A stretch of DNA of 43,421 nucleotides from Desertifilum tharense IPPAS B-1220 (lineage in GTDB: Bacteria; Cyanobacteriota; Cyanobacteriia; Cyanobacteriales; Desertifilaceae), in contig NZ_MJGC01000075.1 of NCBI RefSeq assembly GCF_001746915.1, forward strand, positions 1 through 43,421, given 5' to 3'. Position numbers and translations under genes: made by a program. Shown in pieces: positions 25,975 through 34,408 of this stretch (positions are counted from its first letter, which is position 1; every line of letters begins with the position of its first letter). Under the pieces are notes generated by a model. That model saw only the letters and a list, made by a program, of their open reading frames with translations. It made no database searches and was not told where the DNA came from.

Positions 25975-27048
25975 ATGACGACTAACTCGGTATTGCCATC
26001 CGGATCGCCCCAGTTAGAGATGAGCGCCTCGCGGCAATTTACAGCCTGGTTAGCTGAACAAAATCTGAGTCTGGCATTCACCACCTATCAAACGGGTAAG
26101 TTATTTTTACTGGGCTTACAACCCGATGAACGCCTCTCTGTTTTTGAGCGAACGTTTAATCGGGCAATGGGGTTATATGCCACTTCAGACAAACTATACC
26201 TCAGTTCTCTTTACCAGCTTTGGAAATTCGTGAATGTCCTCGAACCCAGTCAACAGTATCAGGGTTACGATCGCCTTTACGTTCCCCAAGTGGGCTACAC
26301 GACCGGAGACTTAGATATTCACGATATTACAATTACTGATTCTCAACAAATCGTCTTTGTCAATACCCTGTTTAGCTGCTTGGCGACCGTTAGTGAAGAA
26401 CGTAGTTTTACCCCCCTGTGGAACCCCGCTTTTATTTCTAAACTAGCGGCTGAAGATCGATGTCATCTTAATGGTTTGGCGCTTGTAGAGGGTAAACCTC
26501 GGTACGTTACGGCAGTTAGCCAGTCTGATGTTACAGATGGTTGGCGGGATCGACGACAGGATGGTGGATGCGTTATCGAGGTGACTAGCCATCAACGGGT
26601 GGTTCAAGGGCTATCAATGCCGCATTCTCCCCGATGGTATCAGGGTAAACTCTGGTTGCTCAACTCTGGAACAGGCTATTTTGGCTATATCGATCTTCAA
26701 CGGGGAAGCTTTGAACCAGTCACGTTTTGTCCCGGTTATTTACGAGGATTAGCCTTTGTCGGCAATTTTGCTATTGTTGGACTTTCTAGACCTCGCGGAC
26801 ACAAAACCTTTTCAGGTCTGGCATTAGATGATAACTTGCAGAAAAGAGATGCTGAAGCGCGTTGTGGCCTACAAGTTATCGATCTTCGGACAGGGGATAT
26901 TGTTCACTGGTTGCGGATCGAGGGAGTTGTGGAAGAACTCTATGATGTAGCTGCTTTGGTGGGCGTACGTCGTCCAATGGCGTTAGGCTTTAAAACAGAT
27001 GAAATTCGGCGCTTCATTACAGTTGGTGAGTTTCAAGGGTTCAGCTAA
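25975..27048 (+). CDS. TIGR03032 family protein of unknown function
   Basis: The 357-residue protein matches the TIGR03032 family by its order of motifs: FTAWLAEQNLSLAFTTYQTGKLFLLGL, YDRLYVPQVGYTTGDLDIHDI, FSCLATVSEERSFTPLWNPAFISKLAAEDRCHLNGLA, VTAVSQSDVTDGWRDRR and MPHSPRWYQGKLWLLNSGTG. The regular short strand blocks suggest a beta-propeller-like fold. No signal peptide or membrane helix is seen. It begins four bases after the stop of the RTX metalloprotease gene, so the two share a transcript; this suggests a role linked to surface or secreted proteins, but no biochemical function is known for the family. The ATG at 25975 lacks a clear ribosome-binding site, as expected for coupled translation. 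Confidence 0.85.
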   Translation: MTTNSVLPSGSPQLEMSASRQFTAWLAEQNLSLAFTTYQTGKLFLLGLQPDERLSVFERTFNRAMGLYATSDKLYLSSLYQLWKFVNVLEPSQQYQGYDRLYVPQVGYTTGDLDIHDITITDSQQIVFVNTLFSCLATVSEERSFTPLWNPAFISKLAAEDRCHLNGLALVEGKPRYVTAVSQSDVTDGWRDRRQDGGCVIEVTSHQRVVQGLSMPHSPRWYQGKLWLLNSGTGYFGYIDLQRGSFEPVTFCPGYLRGLAFVGNFAIVGLSRPRGHKTFSGLALDDNLQKRDAEARCGLQVIDLRTGDIVHWLRIEGVVEELYDVAALVGVRRPMALGFKTDEIRRFITVGEFQGFS

Positions 27049-27193
27049 CTCCAGCAGTAACCGATCCTAGAACACAGACACCCGCGATCGCGCCTACTAA
27101 ACTTACATTGACTGGAATACACCCAGTCATCTCATTTGAGCATAGGATATGGGTGCGATCGCCTTCAAGCCAGGTGCGATCGCGCTTCTAATA

Positions 27194-27460
27194 TTAAGGA
27201 AAGTACCTGTAGACTTCTTTTCGGTGAAGGACTCGGACAAAAACAACAACCTCTTCATCTAGAAGAATACCGATTCTGTAGTCTCCAACCCGAATACGAT
27301 AGTAATCTCCCTCTGCTTTGAGCTTTTTGACATTGCTCATATCTTCTAGAGTTTCGGCTTCTTCGATTTCTAAAATTACTGCTTTAATTCTTGCCAGCAG
27401 ATCTCCATCTCGAATTTTGCTTAAGTCTTTTGCAAAGCTTTTTCTAAATTCAACCTCCAC
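27194..27460 (-). CDS. RelE/ParE-type toxin
   Basis: The 88-residue protein has the RelE/ParE fold: an N-terminal helix pair (FAKDLSKIRDGDLLARIKAVILEIEEAETLEDM), a VKKLKAEGDYYRIRVGDYRIGIL strand block with the Arg-rich surface used to act on mRNA at the ribosome (RelE) or on gyrase (ParE), and a VLHRKEVYRYFP end. The YRIRVGDYRIG sentence and the VxHRKExY ending fit the mRNA-interferase branch best. It starts at GTG 27460, with GGAG nine bases upstream inside the antitoxin gene, and lies 3 bases after that gene's stop. Together they form a type II toxin-antitoxin operon. Confidence 0.9.
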   Translation of the reverse strand: MEVEFRKSFAKDLSKIRDGDLLARIKAVILEIEEAETLEDMSNVKKLKAEGDYYRIRVGDYRIGILLDEEVVVFVRVLHRKEVYRYFP

Positions 27461-27463
27461 AGA

Positions 27464-27667
27464 TTACGACTCCAGAATCTTGAAAATATCGTCTCGGCTA
27501 ACAGATTCTGTTGCTTCCCCTTCTTGAATAGCTTGTTCCATTGCGATATCTTCGATGATTTCGGATAGAAGCTGAGAAAATTCTTCTCGATTTTCATGGA
27601 AGAGTTCAAGGATTGTCGCTTTCAAGACCTCTTTGAATTGGTCGGAGTTGAGTGCAATCTCAGTCAT
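27464..27667 (-). CDS. Antitoxin partner of the RelE-type toxin
   Basis: The 67-residue acidic protein is almost wholly helical (FKEVLKATILELFHENREEFSQLLSEIIEDIAMEQAI) with a short C-terminal tail, EATESVSRDDIFKILES. It lies directly before a RelE-type toxin gene (3-base gap). Size, charge and gene order make it the antitoxin. It has no clear ribbon-helix-helix or HTH domain, so it may neutralise the toxin without strong DNA binding. Similar short helical antitoxins are common beside cyanobacterial RelE genes. Confidence 0.85.
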   Translation of the reverse strand: MTEIALNSDQFKEVLKATILELFHENREEFSQLLSEIIEDIAMEQAIQEGEATESVSRDDIFKILES

Positions 27668-27894
27668 TTTTACACAAGGGCGATCGCGTTTGCTTGTTAG
27701 CTTAACATTGCCTTGTGGGATTTGTGGCGTAATCTGGCACCCGATCTACGGCTAATGATGAGAAGCGCGATCGCCTCCAATCCCAATTTTAGCTGGAAGA
27801 CGATCGCACCGCTCACCCCATCCAGAACGTGCGATCGCACCTATATAGCTGTATGTATACATGGGTAAGCTCCCTAGCTCGTCATAATTTGAGT

Positions 27895-28218
27895 TTAAGC
27901 AGTTGCAGCCGTTTGCTCTTTAGGGAGAAATGCCAAAACAATTCGCTCTGGCGGAATGCCTGCGGCGATTAAGTCCTTAGTGATTCCCTGTTCCATCCCG
28001 TCATATTCCACCCAAACCTTCCCCTCACTTAAAGTTACATAAATCAAATTCCCTCTCACGCGTCGTCCTCTATCCCAACCCACTTGCATCAGTGCATAGC
28101 GGTTTTGCACATCGTCAAATACCGTATCGAGTCGAATATCGCCGTGAGAAGGTTTGAACTGGGCGTATCGTTGAATCACCTGCTTTACAATGTCTCGCTC
28201 TCGTATGGTGGTATCCAT
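27895..28218 (-). CDS. xisI: XisI protein (fdxN element excision controlling factor homologue)
   Basis: The 107-residue protein is a close XisI homologue: VKQVIQRYAQFKPSHGDI, DTVFDDVQNRYALMQVGWDRGRRVRGNLIYVTL and VWVEYDGMEQGITKDLIAAGIPPERIVLAFLP are all family hallmarks. XisI was named for controlling excision of the fdxN element in heterocysts of Anabaena, together with XisH and XisF. Most cyanobacteria, including ones that do not differentiate, carry many XisH/XisI pairs, so the name does not show that excision occurs here. No recombinase (XisF) is nearby. Its start overlaps the end of xisH by 34 bases, so the pair is co-translated. Confidence 0.94.
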   Translation of the reverse strand: MDTTIRERDIVKQVIQRYAQFKPSHGDIRLDTVFDDVQNRYALMQVGWDRGRRVRGNLIYVTLSEGKVWVEYDGMEQGITKDLIAAGIPPERIVLAFLPKEQTAATA

Positions 28219-28649
28219 CGCTTCACCTCTACCGCCTCTACATCTACAATAAGCAATTTCATCGGTAACTCCCGCATCACCAACTCACCAATCGGTTCGC
28301 TGAAAATCCCGTCAAAGGTTGTGTTTGCCACAGCGAGATACAACTGGCGTTCTGGATCGACCTGTTCTAGAAGTAGCCGATAAAGAACATATTGACCAAT
28401 CGCTTGCTCTAAATCAGCAATTGCCGAGTTGCCTCGAAACTCTTTGATTTCAACGGCGATTCGACTACTACCGCGTCTAGCACCGATAAAGCGTCCCGCA
28501 ATACCGTTGAGCGTATCTAATCTTGCTGCCAAGTCGATAAAAAGAAATCGCTCACCATACGATATGACGTAAGGGTCGTCCGTAATTTCCCAACCCTCCT
28601 TGATGAGAGCTTGCCTGATGATATTATGAATCGCATCTCGTTGAGGCAT
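28185..28649 (-). CDS. xisH: XisH protein (partner of XisI, endonuclease-like fold)
   Basis: About 154 residues from the ATG at 28649 (MPQRDAIHNIIRQALIKEGWEITDDPY), the conserved family start; the frame is open 32 codons further upstream but that part is not conserved-looking. FLFIDLAARL, RIAVEIKEFRG and DLEQAIGQYVLYRLLLE follow. The D...(A)VEIK pattern is that of PD-(D/E)XK nucleases, which fits the known XisH fold. The C terminus PMKLLIVDVEAVEVKRWI is typical. It probably acts as a complex with XisI, either as a DNA-processing factor or, as inference, in a toxin-antitoxin-like way. It lies next to a RelE-type module in a small accessory cluster. Confidence 0.92.
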   Translation of the reverse strand: MPQRDAIHNIIRQALIKEGWEITDDPYVISYGERFLFIDLAARLDTLNGIAGRFIGARRGSSRIAVEIKEFRGNSAIADLEQAIGQYVLYRLLLEQVDPERQLYLAVANTTFDGIFSEPIGELVMRELPMKLLIVDVEAVEVKRWIPPYESETL

Positions 28650-28791
28650 GACTGAGCAGGTCATAAGCCGATTGATTAAACCAATGATACGCGATGCGAT
28701 CGCACTGACTAGAATGCAGAGTGCTGAGTGAGAGCAGTAGAACAAGTCATCAGAGCGCGATCGCCTTCAAGCTATTTACAGAGAATGCAAC

Positions 28792-30708
28792 TTAACCTCT
28801 TAATAACCGCAACCCGCTTAAGGTGACAGCAACCGTTGAGCCTTCATGACCGAGAACGCCCAAGGGGAGGGGCATTTTACCGACAAAATTAGCAATTAAT
28901 AATAGCACCACAAACGCGATCGCAAACGTGATATTTTGCTTGACCACCGTTTGAGCGCGACGACCGAGACGAATGGCTTGTTCTAACTTCTCTAGGCGAT
29001 CGGCCATTAACACAATATCTGCTGTTTCTAGAGCCACATCGCTTCCCGCAGTTCCCATTGCAATCCCCACCGAGGCTTGAGCTAAGGCGGGGGCATCATT
29101 AATCCCATCTCCCACCATTGCCACCGTTTGATATTGTTTTTGGAGTTGGCGAATCGCCGTCACCTTATCTTCTGGTAATAGCTCTGCATAGACGCGATCG
29201 ACGCCCAGTTGCTCGGCGATGCTGCGAGCCACCCGTTCGCGATCGCCTGTTAGCATCACAATCTCTTCAACGCCCAGTTGTCGCAAGCGCGCGATCGCCA
29301 TTTTCGCCTCTAAACGCAGCGTATCAGCAACCGCTAGCAATCCCAACAACTCCCCCGCCTGGGCAACCCAAACCACCGTCTTTCCTTGACTTTCCCATCG
29401 CTGGGCTTGCTGATGCCAGTCGGGGGGAATCGCCCGAACCTCCGCTTGCACAAAATCCACCTTCCCCGCGATCGCCCTTTCTCCCTCAACTTCCCCCGCA
29501 ATTCCCCGCCCTACCTGGGCTTGGCCGCCAACCGCTTCCGGCCACGTCAACCCCTGCTGGCGGGCGGCTTGCACGATCGCCTCTCCCAGGGGATGTTCCG
29601 ATAAGCTTTCCAACGCTGCCGCCACTTGCAGCAACCGCGCTTCCTGGGGGGCGAACAGATCCACCACCTGCAACTGACCTGTGGTGAGCGTTCCCGTCTT
29701 GTCAAATGCGATCGCCCTAACTCGTCCAATCTGTTCCAACTGCGCCCCATTTTTAAATAAAATCCCCTGTCTGGCTCCATTGGCAATCCCCGAAAGCAGC
29801 GCAGGCATAATTGACGCCATCAACGCGCAGGGAGAAGCCACCACCAAAAAAATTAACGCCCGATAAATCGTCTCTTCCCAACTCCAACCCACCAGGAACG
29901 GGGGCAAAATCCCCAGGAACAACCCCCCCACCACAATCGCTTTAGCATATCCCCGCTCAAACCGCTCAATAAACTGCTGAGAAGGGGGCGCTTCCGTTTG
30001 TGCCTGTTGCACGAGGCGGATAATGCGCTGAATTAGACTGCTTTCCGGGGGTTGATGAATCTCAATTCGTAGCGATCCAGTCCCATTGATCGTTCCGGCA
30101 AATACCTCATCGCCCACCGTCTTTTCAACGGGAATCGACTCCCCAGTAATTGAAGCCTGATTGAGGATGCTGAACCCTTCCACAACCCGACCATCGGTTG
30201 GCACCAACTCCCCAGGCTTTACCAAAACGCGATCGCCAATATGCAGCGCCGAAACGGGTACCCTTTCCTCCCCACCCTGACGCACCAAGCGGGCGGTATC
30301 CACCGTCAAACTCATCAACCCCCGAATGCTGCGTTCGGTGTGCTGCATGGCGTACCCTTCCAAAGCCCCGCTAATCGCAAAAATTAGGATGAGTACCGCG
30401 CCGTCCACAATCATGTCATATTCCCGACGCCACAGCCCCAAACCAGCGGCCCCCAAAGCGGCGACAATCATCAACAGGTCTACATCCAGTTCTTTTTCCT
30501 GAATCAGCGTCGTCATCCCTTCGCGAGCGCTTTCCAAGCCTCCCACTACATAGGCAACGGTCAGAATGAACAAGGCAATGCCAATCCAACCTAGATTGAG
30601 GGTATACCAGCCCAGGATAACCAGAAGCGCACAAACCAAAGCCATGACAGCTTCTGGGTGTTGCCGCAATTGCACAAGGGAGAAACGAATAGGAGCAGAA
30701 CTCATCAT
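28792..30708 (-). CDS. coaT: CoaT-type cobalt-exporting P1B-ATPase
   Basis: This 638-residue heavy-metal P-type ATPase lacks the N-terminal metal-binding domain of CopA/ZntA, as expected for the P1B-4 (cobalt) group. Membrane helices span about 17-110. The actuator domain has ITGESIPVEK, the ion-site helix has SPC (VVASPCALM) rather than CPC or CPx variants of copper and zinc pumps, and the phosphorylation site is DKTGTLTTG. HPLGEA (the nucleotide-domain HP motif) and MVGDGINDAPAL follow. It should export Co(II) from the cytoplasm. It is divergent from a MerR-type regulator with a precorrin-isomerase domain, exactly the coaT/coaR arrangement known in Synechocystis; this, with the SPC motif, makes cobalt the best substrate call. 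Confidence 0.94.
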   Translation of the reverse strand: MMSSAPIRFSLVQLRQHPEAVMALVCALLVILGWYTLNLGWIGIALFILTVAYVVGGLESAREGMTTLIQEKELDVDLLMIVAALGAAGLGLWRREYDMIVDGAVLILIFAISGALEGYAMQHTERSIRGLMSLTVDTARLVRQGGEERVPVSALHIGDRVLVKPGELVPTDGRVVEGFSILNQASITGESIPVEKTVGDEVFAGTINGTGSLRIEIHQPPESSLIQRIIRLVQQAQTEAPPSQQFIERFERGYAKAIVVGGLFLGILPPFLVGWSWEETIYRALIFLVVASPCALMASIMPALLSGIANGARQGILFKNGAQLEQIGRVRAIAFDKTGTLTTGQLQVVDLFAPQEARLLQVAAALESLSEHPLGEAIVQAARQQGLTWPEAVGGQAQVGRGIAGEVEGERAIAGKVDFVQAEVRAIPPDWHQQAQRWESQGKTVVWVAQAGELLGLLAVADTLRLEAKMAIARLRQLGVEEIVMLTGDRERVARSIAEQLGVDRVYAELLPEDKVTAIRQLQKQYQTVAMVGDGINDAPALAQASVGIAMGTAGSDVALETADIVLMADRLEKLEQAIRLGRRAQTVVKQNITFAIAFVVLLLIANFVGKMPLPLGVLGHEGSTVAVTLSGLRLLRG

Positions 30709-30735
30709 TTGAGGTGTTGAAATCGGTACCCTTTT

Positions 30736-30767
30736 ACCCTAAACATTGACATTAATGTCAATGTCAA
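30736..30767 (-). promoter_or_regulatory. CoaR-type operator and coaT promoter
   Basis: On the minus strand, -35 TTGACA (30762-30767) and -10 TAGGGT (30736-30741) are separated by 20 bases. MerR-family activators work on such over-long spacers by untwisting the DNA. A perfect 22-base palindrome at 30743-30764 (half-site ACATTGACATT and its complement) fills the spacer and overlaps the -35. CoaR should bind here and activate coaT when cobalt is high. Confidence 0.88.
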
Positions 30768-30785
30768 GCCGGGGAGCCAACACCA

Positions 30786-31895
30786 TTGGAAGCGTATCTC
30801 ACGATCAAAGAACTGACGCAGGCCGTTGGCGGAGGAACAACCCCCCGCATGGTACGGCATTACCATCGCTTGGGCCTGTTACCCCCGGCTCAACGCTCCG
30901 CCGGGAACTATCGCCTGTATACGCAGCAGGATGTCGGGCGGTTGCGGCGGATAGTGGCGCTTAAACAGCAGGGGTTTCAGTTGCGTCACATTCGCCAACT
31001 CTTGGCAGACGATCTCGATGCTCCGATGCATTCCACCTTAATCGCTCAGTTGCAGCAACACTATCGGCTAGCCGTTCAACAGTTAACTCGGTTGCGCCAA
31101 ACCACTTCGGCTTTAGAGGGATTGCTAGGGCGAGATGCGGATTGCCAAACGCTGCAAATTGAAGCTTTGGCGCAGTTAAAGCAGCTAGAGGTCGATGCTC
31201 AAGCAGGGTTGGGAAATTTGGATCGGTTGTGGGCGAAGCTGGATGCCCAAACCACGACTCATCCCGAAGCTTTTCAAGAGTCTTTGCAGCGCTTATTACC
31301 CGATTTGTCCGGTTATTCAGAAATTACAGTCCATCTGCTGCATCAACTGGTTCTCGCTTGCGGGGATGTGAGCTTAGTGAATTTTGTGCGGCTGAGTGCT
31401 ACGGCGATCGCCACTGCTCGTCAAGCGCTCAAAGCCGGACAAACGGTGGTGACAGATGTGCCAATGGTGGCGGCGGCGCTGGATCGCACGCGACTGGCGC
31501 ATTTAGGTTGCTCGGTGGAAAGCCTAGTCAACGATCCGCATATTGCTGGCCCCACGGAAGCAGAACAAGCCTTTTGGGAATGCGCGATCGCCCAGGAACG
31601 CTTGCAACACCTCCCGCCCCATAGCCTCCTGATTATTGGCTACGCCCCCTCCGCCTTGCTGGCAGCCTGCAAGCTGATCGAACAGCAGCAGATTCAACCC
31701 GCCCTCATTATCGGAATGCCCATCGGTTTTAGCCACGCACCCGCCGCTAAACGACGACTGATGAGCCTATCCGTGCCTTATATCACCCTGGAAGGGAGTT
31801 ATGGGGGAGGGCTGCTAGCGGCGATCGCGCTGAACTCCCTGATGGAAACGCTGATTCAAAAACCCGATTGTCATTGCTATCTCACCCGTCCTTAA
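30786..31895 (+). CDS. coaR: CoaR: MerR-family cobalt sensor with precorrin-8X methylmutase-like domain
   Basis: The 369-residue regulator has an N-terminal MerR winged helix (YLTIKELTQAVGGGTTPRMVRHYHRLGLL; LRRIVALKQQGFQLRHIRQLL), a dimer helix (about 80-130), and a C-terminal domain (about 170-360) related to CbiC/CobH precorrin isomerase (YSEITVHLLHQLVLACGD; IVGMP-like ALIIGMPIGFSHAPAAKRRL; GSYGGGLLAAIALNSL). It ends in CHCYLTRP; a C-terminal Cys-His-Cys is needed for cobalt sensing in Synechocystis CoaR. It starts at TTG 30786 with GGGGAG nine bases upstream; no ATG or GTG gives the MerR start. It should activate coaT through the operator between them. Its 3' end overlaps the convergent response-regulator gene by 14 bases. 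Confidence 0.95.
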   Translation: MEAYLTIKELTQAVGGGTTPRMVRHYHRLGLLPPAQRSAGNYRLYTQQDVGRLRRIVALKQQGFQLRHIRQLLADDLDAPMHSTLIAQLQQHYRLAVQQLTRLRQTTSALEGLLGRDADCQTLQIEALAQLKQLEVDAQAGLGNLDRLWAKLDAQTTTHPEAFQESLQRLLPDLSGYSEITVHLLHQLVLACGDVSLVNFVRLSATAIATARQALKAGQTVVTDVPMVAAALDRTRLAHLGCSVESLVNDPHIAGPTEAEQAFWECAIAQERLQHLPPHSLLIIGYAPSALLAACKLIEQQQIQPALIIGMPIGFSHAPAAKRRLMSLSVPYITLEGSYGGGLLAAIALNSLMETLIQKPDCHCYLTRP

Positions 31896-33753
31896 GATTG
31901 GCACATCTCGGCATGGCGCGTTCTAGTTCGGCAAATCGTCGTAAAATGCGAGTCCGTTCCAAGCGATTTAAGATCCGAGCAATCAATTCGGGGCCGACAA
32001 TCGGTTTCTGAACGTAGTCATCTGCACCGACTGCAAAGACCTGATAAATCATCTCAGCACTGTGATGGCTAGATAAAAAAATGACGGGTAACAAGGTCCA
32101 ACGGGGATCGCTGCGAACCACCTGGCACAGTTCGATGCCGCTAAATCCGGGCATCTCAATATCTAAAATCAGCAAATCGGGGGTGCAGGCTTCTAAAATC
32201 TGCCAAAATTGCTGCGGATCTGACAGCGTTCTGACCTGAAATCCCCACGGTTCTAGGAGATTGACCAATGCAGCTAAGACGGTAGGATCGTCATCCAAAA
32301 TTAAGATTTTGGCTTCGGCTTTCTGGTGGCGGTCGAGTTCTTGAACCACGGCTTTTAAAATTTCTTTGGGATGTAGGGGTTTCTCTAAAAAGGTATGTCT
32401 GCCCAGACGCGCAACGGCAACGCGATCGCTTAATTGGTTGCGCCCTGTCATCACCAATACTGGAATATCGGGCGCTTGTTGGGTGAGTTCTGCCAGCAGC
32501 GTCAGGCCGCTTTCTGCGGTTTGGGGAAACGTTAAATCTAGGGCGATCGCATCGGGAGCAGAAGTGGCAACCCGGAATCTTGCAGCGGCGGGATCGGGGG
32601 CAATTTCTACTTGGAAGCCCCAAGCGATCGCTTCGTGTTTGAGTCGTTCGGTGAGGATGCTATCATCATCGACAATTAACAACCGCCTTGATGCTAACTG
32701 GGGTTGAGGTTCAATCGCTGGAGAGGGCGATTCTTCTACAGCTTGCTTGAGATTTTCCACCCATTCTGCGAGTTGTTGCCCTTCCAGTTTCCCTAGAACG
32801 GTACTCCGCAACAACTGTTCGATCCGACGCGCGATCGCCGATCCGGGGAGCAAGCCTAACGAACCCAACGAACCAATTAAGCGATGGGCTTCAGCTAAAG
32901 CCGCAGAACGCAATTGCTCGTCAAGGGTATTGGTGGCAAGTTGGGCGATCGCTTGCTCAAATAAGATGAGCTGCGAGTCAAAATTCTCTTTAAAGTTGTT
33001 TTGCATCTGCTGAACCACGGCTTGCACTTTGGCTTCCGCTTGGCGCTTATTGGCTCGATGCGGCTGAGATTCTGCTGAAGGGGGTACTTTTAAGCGATAA
33101 CCCAAGCCATAGACGGTTTCAATCAAGTTTGCCATCAGTCCAGCGATTTTTAATTTCTGGCGCAACCCTTTAATTTGAGTTGAGACAGCTTCTTCTTGGG
33201 GGTATTCTCCACTCAACCAGATGCGATCGAGGATGGCGCTGCGGCTAAAGGTTCGTTGGGGATTCCGCAAGAACAGCTCTAGAATGCCGTACTCTTTGGG
33301 GGTGAGATGCACGCGTTTTTCGTTATAGGTGACTTGACAGGCGTTGGGATCGAGTTGCAGTTTTTCCCAGGTGAGTACGGTGGGGAGTGTCGCACTACCC
33401 CGTCGCAGTAAGGCTTGAATCCGAGCCATTAGCTCTGAATATTCGTAGGGCTTGACCAGGTAATCATCGGCTCCTGCTTCTAAGCCCATGACGCGATCGC
33501 CAATTTGATCCCTAGCGCTGAGTAACAGGATCGGCATCTGCAAGCCGCGCGATCGCAGTTGGCGACACAATTCGATCCCATTGAGGTAGGGCAACATGAT
33601 ATCGACTAGAAGCAAATCGTAGGGGAAGGTTTGAGCCAGTTCTAAGCCGATTTGACCATCTGTGGCAATTTCAACACTGTAGCGATGGGCAGTCAGTTCT
33701 TGGCTGAGGATGTCCGCTGCTATCCGATCGTCTTCTACCAGAAGAATTTTCAT
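31882..33753 (-). CDS. Multidomain response regulator: REC, OmpR-type wHTH, HPt, REC, REC
   Basis: The 623-residue protein has an N-terminal receiver (about 1-118, phosphoacceptor Asp51) and an OmpR/PhoB winged helix (about 125-225; LTPKEYGILELFLRNPQRTFSRSAILDRIW, VYGLGYRLKV). An HPt domain (about 240-345) with phosphorylatable His290 in AHRLIGSLGSLGL is followed by two more receivers (about 358-475 and 483-605; LDLTFP and LILDIEMPGFSG sites). The second receiver lacks the usual acidic pair beside the common TGR/K site but keeps VDDD and its Asp. Such proteins can receive and pass phosphate within one chain and end with DNA binding. No kinase is fused; the kinase at 35.3 kb has its own receiver gene. 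The start is an ATG at 33753. Confidence 0.93.
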   Translation of the reverse strand: MKILLVEDDRIAADILSQELTAHRYSVEIATDGQIGLELAQTFPYDLLLVDIMLPYLNGIELCRQLRSRGLQMPILLLSARDQIGDRVMGLEAGADDYLVKPYEYSELMARIQALLRRGSATLPTVLTWEKLQLDPNACQVTYNEKRVHLTPKEYGILELFLRNPQRTFSRSAILDRIWLSGEYPQEEAVSTQIKGLRQKLKIAGLMANLIETVYGLGYRLKVPPSAESQPHRANKRQAEAKVQAVVQQMQNNFKENFDSQLILFEQAIAQLATNTLDEQLRSAALAEAHRLIGSLGSLGLLPGSAIARRIEQLLRSTVLGKLEGQQLAEWVENLKQAVEESPSPAIEPQPQLASRRLLIVDDDSILTERLKHEAIAWGFQVEIAPDPAAARFRVATSAPDAIALDLTFPQTAESGLTLLAELTQQAPDIPVLVMTGRNQLSDRVAVARLGRHTFLEKPLHPKEILKAVVQELDRHQKAEAKILILDDDPTVLAALVNLLEPWGFQVRTLSDPQQFWQILEACTPDLLILDIEMPGFSGIELCQVVRSDPRWTLLPVIFLSSHHSAEMIYQVFAVGADDYVQKPIVGPELIARILNRLERTRILRRFAELERAMPRCANLKDG

Positions 33754-33846
33754 ACACCGACTCCTGCAAACAACTGTATTCAGCAGGAAGAGTTAGGCAA
33801 GAGGAACCTGATAGTAGTCCCATGCTGTTGTAGGTTGAGCCTTGCG

Positions 33847-33876
33847 AAACCCAATACAGCCCTGGCTGCTGGGTTT
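33847..33876. terminator. Hairpin between the ComFB gene and the response regulator
   Basis: AAACCCA (33847-33853) pairs with TGGGTTT (33870-33876), with an inner AGCC/GGCT stem. It is almost symmetrical and could stop transcription leaving the ComFB gene. The 33754-34037 gap holds no other feature that I can support. Confidence 0.35.
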
Positions 33877-34037
33877 TGTGCCTGAACGATGCGACGATCT
33901 AGATTGTCAGTCAGCCCGTTTGCAGTGCCAGATTCCTAACTCTAGCGCGTTTTCTCAAGTCGCGAGTCAAACTCTACAACTCTTACTGAAAGCGATGGTG
34001 TTAAATCTGAGCTAGCAAGAACTGAGTTTCGGAAATT

Positions 34038-34379
34038 CTAGCTGGCGAGATGACTTGTGGAGAGCGATCGCGCCAAGCGGGATGCTGTTTGATGATAAAC
34101 ATGCAAAATATCTTGAATTCCGATATGAATGCAATTTTCAATGTCTAGCATCTGTTTGCTGGAATACACAGACGATCCCATTTGATAAACAAACGGTTCT
34201 GTTTCTTCTACTGCTGCATATTTGTTAGGAACTCGGCTTAAAACATAGGCCACCAAGTCTTGACGCAATTCTGAAACAGAGAAGGCTTGTTGATAAGGAT
34301 ATTTGGGATAGGTTGCCAAAACATTTTCAATTTCTTCAAGCACGATTGGTAAGGTTAGGTTCAGCAGTTTTTTGCTCAT
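34038..34379 (-). CDS. ComFB family protein (probable cyclic-dinucleotide receptor)
   Basis: About 113 residues. The pattern LNLTLPIVLEEIENVLATYP...SVSELRQDLVAYVLSRVPNKYAAVEE matches the ComFB fold: a helix with a conserved (V)xEEIxxxL, then the xLxxxVxAYxLxRxPxxYA core. ComFB was named from a competence operon of Bacillus; cyanobacterial ComFB-type proteins have been reported to bind c-di-GMP and related nucleotides. The zinc-binding cysteines of the Bacillus type are not seen. I chose ATG 34379, which has GGAG eight bases upstream; an in-frame TTG at 34403 lacks such a site. It follows the DUF1830 gene by 29 bases. Confidence 0.82.
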   Translation of the reverse strand: MSKKLLNLTLPIVLEEIENVLATYPKYPYQQAFSVSELRQDLVAYVLSRVPNKYAAVEETEPFVYQMGSSVYSSKQMLDIENCIHIGIQDILHVYHQTASRLARSLSTSHLAS

Positions 34380-34408
34380 GGATCGATCTCCAAATCTTGG
34401 CAATTGTT

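Noticed and set aside
27895..28649. An fdxN-type excision element
   Set aside because: Only XisH and XisI are here; no XisF-type recombinase, no att direct repeats and no interrupted gene.
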